DNA of 9,002 bases from CALWZE01 sp036644375. GTDB lineage: Bacteria; Bacillota; Clostridia; Oscillospirales; Ruminococcaceae. Under the pieces are notes generated by a model that was not told the DNA's origin, searched no databases, and saw nothing but the letters and a program-made list of their open reading frames with translations. Within the stretch, counting starts at the first letter, position 1, and each line of letters opens with the position of its first letter. Made by a program: the position numbers and the translations under genes. The stretch is taken from assembly GCA_036644375.1 (NCBI GenBank), contig JAVXQD010000058.1, positions 1-9,002 on the forward strand, in the 5' to 3' direction. Positions 7,096 to 9,002 of this stretch are shown piece by piece.

Positions 7096-7122
7096 GCGCC
7101 ATAAAACCCGTTGCAACGGCGC
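7096..7122 (-). promoter_or_regulatory. Inverted repeats just before chaperone ribosome site
   Basis: A perfect 12-bp palindrome CCGTTGCAACGG (7108-7119) lies inside a 5-bp outer pair GCGCC/GGCGC (7096-7100 and 7118-7122). The two use some of the same bases, so they would be alternative RNA folds. They end only four bases before the AGGAGG of the chaperone gene and could affect its translation. The function is inference; the repeats are directly visible. Confidence 0.3.
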
Positions 7123-7141
7123 GTAATGAAATTCAAGGGCA

Positions 7142-7165
7142 GGGGGGTGAAACACTACACCCCCC
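7142..7165 (-). terminator. GC-rich stem-loop after the major tail gene
   Basis: A perfect 8-bp stem (GGGGGGTG against CACCCCCC) with an 8-base loop sits 19 bases past the major tail stop. On the minus strand it is followed by TGCCCTTGAATTT, not a real T tract, so it is a poor classic terminator. It may be a leaky terminator or a message-stabilising hairpin that keeps major tail protein expression above that of the genes after it. Confidence 0.45.
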
Positions 7166-7184
7166 ACTCTTAATGTGAGCGACT

Positions 7185-7976
7185 TTAGAAAACGATAACG
7201 ATATCATGATCTATAGTGACACCGGTGAGTTTGTATGTCCCTCCGCCGCCAGTGATTGTCGCCGTTGTGTCCGTTCCATTGTCATACGCAGCAGTAACGC
7301 TCGCGTGTCCAGTAACGACAATTTCAAAATTGGTGCCAGAAGGAACAAACGCTACGCCATCATGGTCAACGTACTTAGCTGAGGTTTCACCCTGTTGCTG
7401 CACATTGATTTTAAAGTAGACACCTACGCCGAGTTTGTTGGCACACCAAGCGTAAGCATCGTCTTCGGTTATGAACGGCTCGCTCTCCACTTCGGTCAGC
7501 CCAAGATTATCGGAAAGACTCTTCATAGAGATGGATTCGGTACCAAACGTGACGGCGTCACCTTTGGTCTCAAAGGTACGTGGCCCTCTGGAAGCACGTA
7601 CCTTGGGATAGAAATGCCCGATGTGAACTTTTTGCCCACTCCGCTGCGCCGTGTGATAGAACGCGTATCCACCATAGGGTGAATTGTCCTCGATGCTATA
7701 TTCAATATCGTTGCCGTTGAACTTGGCTCCGTAGATTGCAACCGCATTCCTCGCAATAAGATCATCGGTTTCAAGAGCGATATCCTGGTCCTTAATCTCT
7801 TTCGCATATTCTGCGATTGTATTGTCGGCGGGAAGGCTTCCCTCGGAATAGTTCGGGGTAACTCCACAACTTGCGAGTTTACCGATGGTGAGGCCTGTGC
7901 CGTACGTCGGATGAGCTCTGTCGAGCTCTTCGGCGATGGGAGCCCACAGGGGACTCTTTGCTCCGTATCTTGCCAT
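7185..7976 (-). CDS. Major tail tube protein with C-terminal added domain
   Basis: A 263-residue protein expected to stack in rings as the tail tube. The ATG at 7976 follows GGAGG with a nine-base spacer inside a 15-base gap. Residues ~1-165 look like the Bacillota phi13/TP901-1 type tube protein: early GVTPNYSEGSLPADN, acidic helix AEYAKEIKDQDIALETDDL, then SPYGGYAFYH and a long strand pair around GHFYPKVRASRGPRTFETKGDAVTFGT. A linker with a Trp (DDAYAWCANKLG, ~166-182) leads to a beta-rich, Gly/Thr-rich end (~185-263) that looks like a separate Ig-like or similar decoration domain, closing with GVTIDHDIVIVF. A stem-loop follows 19 bases after the stop. This should be the most heavily made tail protein. 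Family placement is from memory; confidence is high because of pattern and gene order. Confidence 0.85.
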   Translation of the reverse strand: MARYGAKSPLWAPIAEELDRAHPTYGTGLTIGKLASCGVTPNYSEGSLPADNTIAEYAKEIKDQDIALETDDLIARNAVAIYGAKFNGNDIEYSIEDNSPYGGYAFYHTAQRSGQKVHIGHFYPKVRASRGPRTFETKGDAVTFGTESISMKSLSDNLGLTEVESEPFITEDDAYAWCANKLGVGVYFKINVQQQGETSAKYVDHDGVAFVPSGTNFEIVVTGHASVTAAYDNGTDTTATITGGGGTYKLTGVTIDHDIVIVF

Positions 7977-7991
7977 AGTGATAATCCTCCA

Positions 7992-8408
7992 TTACAGATT
8001 GTTTTTTGTTAGCCATTTGTTGTAGACTCCATATCCAGCCTCGACAGCTTCGTCAGCATGCGTTTCGAGCGCAGTTTTGATAAACGGTCTATCCTGCTGT
8101 GATTTTTTGCCATACTCGTTGACGAATGCAATCTCCGCTATCCTATTTCCGTGCTGCGAGCCATTGAAGGTCAGATACATCTTTCGCCCGTCCGAAGTTG
8201 CCACGGGCCGATTCTTGGTTACAGCGGCAGCGATGGCACCTTTGTTGTAAGGTCCAGTCAGCATTGAGAGTGCCATGCGTTTTTGTGCCGGCATAATAAT
8301 GCCCGCCTCAGCTTCAAGGATTTCATCCTGTACCGAGGCGGGCATTTTAGCTATTTGGGAAAAGTCGCGCTCGAGTTCATCAATGCCGACGAAATCGAAA
8401 TCAGCCAT
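7992..8408 (-). CDS. HK97 gp10-like head-tail / tail completion protein
   Basis: A 138-residue protein of the HK97 gp10 family, a component found between head connectors and the major tail protein, thought to act in joining or finishing the tail. I chose the ATG at 8408 (MADFDFVGIDEL): GAGGGAG lies nine bases upstream, whereas the frame's earlier Met codons have none suitably placed and run deep into the previous gene. It overlaps the previous gene by eight bases (ATGGCTGA). The N-terminal part is a helix starting with a 'GIDELERDF' segment, typical of the family, and the C-terminal part carries the characteristic FVNEYGKKSQQDRPFIKTALE block, with Arg-Pro-Phe before the last helix. SPP1 places this type of gene before the terminator; here it comes after. 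Confidence 0.8.
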   Translation of the reverse strand: MADFDFVGIDELERDFSQIAKMPASVQDEILEAEAGIIMPAQKRMALSMLTGPYNKGAIAAAVTKNRPVATSDGRKMYLTFNGSQHGNRIAEIAFVNEYGKKSQQDRPFIKTALETHADEAVEAGYGVYNKWLTKNNL

Positions 8409-8754
8409 CAACATCAACTCCCTCGATTGTTTCGCACTCGAACACGATATGACGGCCGTCTGCGTCCGAAGCATCCGTTGTGCTTGGCCAAGTAAAGTCG
8501 GCATCAAATAGCACTTGCTTGGTTGCTCGCCTCCGCGCCTCGAACTTAAAGTTAAGAGGACAGAAGAAGTTGATCGTTACAAGGTAGCGCTCTACCTGTG
8601 GTTTGTTGTCCGCAAAATCTGCGCCGAGCGTGATGATTGTAAATGTGTAATATTTCCCCGTGTCAGGGAGGTCGGTTACGCTTTCTTTAGTTCCACCAAA
8701 AACAGGATCTCCGAATTGGGATAGCGCAAATTTTATTCGCGATGCAACATTCAT
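8401..8754 (-). CDS. Tail terminator / tail completion-like protein
   Basis: A 117-residue protein, probably the ring that caps the head-proximal end of the tail tube and docks it on the connector. The ATG at 8754 overlaps the previous stop (ATGA) and has AAAGGTGG about 7-8 bases upstream. The pattern is that of small Bacillota tail terminators: an N-terminal amphipathic helix (residues 1-13), a central YYTFTIITLGADFADNKP followed by a strand ERYLVTINFFCP, a helix RRRATKQVLFDADFTWP, and a last strand HIVFECETIEGV. Position between head closure and major tail protein fits this job. The assignment rests on length, secondary-structure pattern and context; a neighbouring head-tail connector role cannot be excluded. 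Confidence 0.6.
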   Translation of the reverse strand: MNVASRIKFALSQFGDPVFGGTKESVTDLPDTGKYYTFTIITLGADFADNKPQVERYLVTINFFCPLNFKFEARRRATKQVLFDADFTWPSTTDASDADGRHIVFECETIEGVDVDG

Positions 8755-9002
8755 TTTGCCGCCACCTTTCGCTGGATTTTCAGTTCAAGCCACGCGTGCC
8801 GATTCTCGACGTCATCGATGCTTATAATCTCATAGTCATCGTCGTCGCCAAGTTCTTTCTTTATCGTGAGCTTTTGATCACAGATATTCGCGGCGTACCT
8901 AAGCGTAAGTGTAACGGGTTCCCTAAGCTTCTGCTGCATTGCGGCGAATACCTCTGTACCGTGTAGATTCACCCATTTTGCCATTACCGGCGTGGGGTTT
9001 CC
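8751..9002 (-). CDS. Phage head-tail joining (head closure) protein, N-terminus outside window
   Basis: This is the 3' part of a small connector protein that seals the portal after packaging and joins head to tail. The frame is open to the window edge, and the residues ahead of the first Met (GNPTPV) fit the family pattern of a Gly/Pro turn followed by 'W..(L).G.E.F.A', seen here as KWVNLHGTEVFAAM. I therefore treat the ATG at 8984 as internal, not the start. Further family-like blocks are EPVTLTLRY and, near the end, YEIISIDDVENRHAWLELKIQ. The visible part is 83 residues; the family is usually about 100-115, so perhaps 20-30 residues are missing. The stop TGA overlaps the next start in an ATGA. 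This resembles SPP1 gp16/PF05521-type proteins; the match is from memory of the family, not a search. Confidence 0.75.
   Translation of the reverse strand, partial: GNPTPVMAKWVNLHGTEVFAAMQQKLREPVTLTLRYAANICDQKLTIKKELGDDDDYEIISIDDVENRHAWLELKIQRKVAAK

Noticed and set aside
7142..7165. A standard Rho-independent terminator
   Set aside because: No T tract follows the stem on the minus strand; kept only as a low-confidence stem-loop.
8409..8507. A longer N-terminus for the gp10-like protein, from ATG 8507
   Set aside because: These 33 codons lie wholly inside the terminator-like gene, look non-native, and the start at 8408 has a good ribosome site.
1..9002. CRISPR array, tRNA, insertion sequence, toxin-antitoxin or defence genes
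   Set aside because: No regularly spaced repeats, no cloverleaf seen, no transposase-like frame, and no space between structural genes for such cargo.

Overview
The window is a segment of the structural (tail) module of a long-tailed, non-contractile (siphovirus-type) phage or prophage. Every gene I can support lies on the minus strand and the module is read from high to low coordinates. Strong AGGAGG-type ribosome binding sites, frequent GTG and TTG starts and the style of the proteins suggest a Bacillota host, probably a clostridial gut bacterium. That host call is inference. No integrase, repressor, capsid, terminase or lysis gene is present, so lysogenic or lytic lifestyle cannot be decided here.

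Layout in transcription order: 3' part of a head-tail joining protein (9002-8751); tail terminator-like protein (8754-8401); HK97 gp10-like protein (8408-7992); major tail tube protein with an extra C-terminal domain (7976-7185); a 105-base gap with a strong stem-loop and the ribosome site of the next gene; tail assembly chaperone G (7079-6657), with a -1 frameshift at nine A's that makes the longer GT form ending at 6535; a second chaperone-like acidic protein (6538-6167); a 56-residue zinc-ribbon protein (6174-6004); the tape measure protein (5962-2156), whose last ~106 residues are now out of frame (about 2251-1920); a distal tail protein (1927-1076); a tail hub-like protein (1073-108); and the start of another tail gene (107-1).

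How they work together: the joining, terminator and gp10-like proteins close the head and cap the tail. The major tail protein polymerises around the tape measure, which is kept soluble by the G/GT chaperones. The distal tail and hub proteins build the tip that recognises and opens the host. The genes are packed tightly: ATGA overlaps at 8751-8754 and 6535-6538, eight-base overlaps at 8401-8408 and 6167-6174, and a 0-2 base gap between the last genes. This points to one polycistronic message with translational coupling. No stretch of 300 bases lacks a gene and no promoter was recognised.

The points most worth a second look are the GT frameshift, the broken reading frame at the end of the tape measure gene (internal repeats show the lost frame belongs to it), the small zinc-ribbon gene between chaperones and tape measure, and the stem-loop after the major tail gene. 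I saw no clear sign of a wholly new system such as a defence island, retron or CRISPR array.
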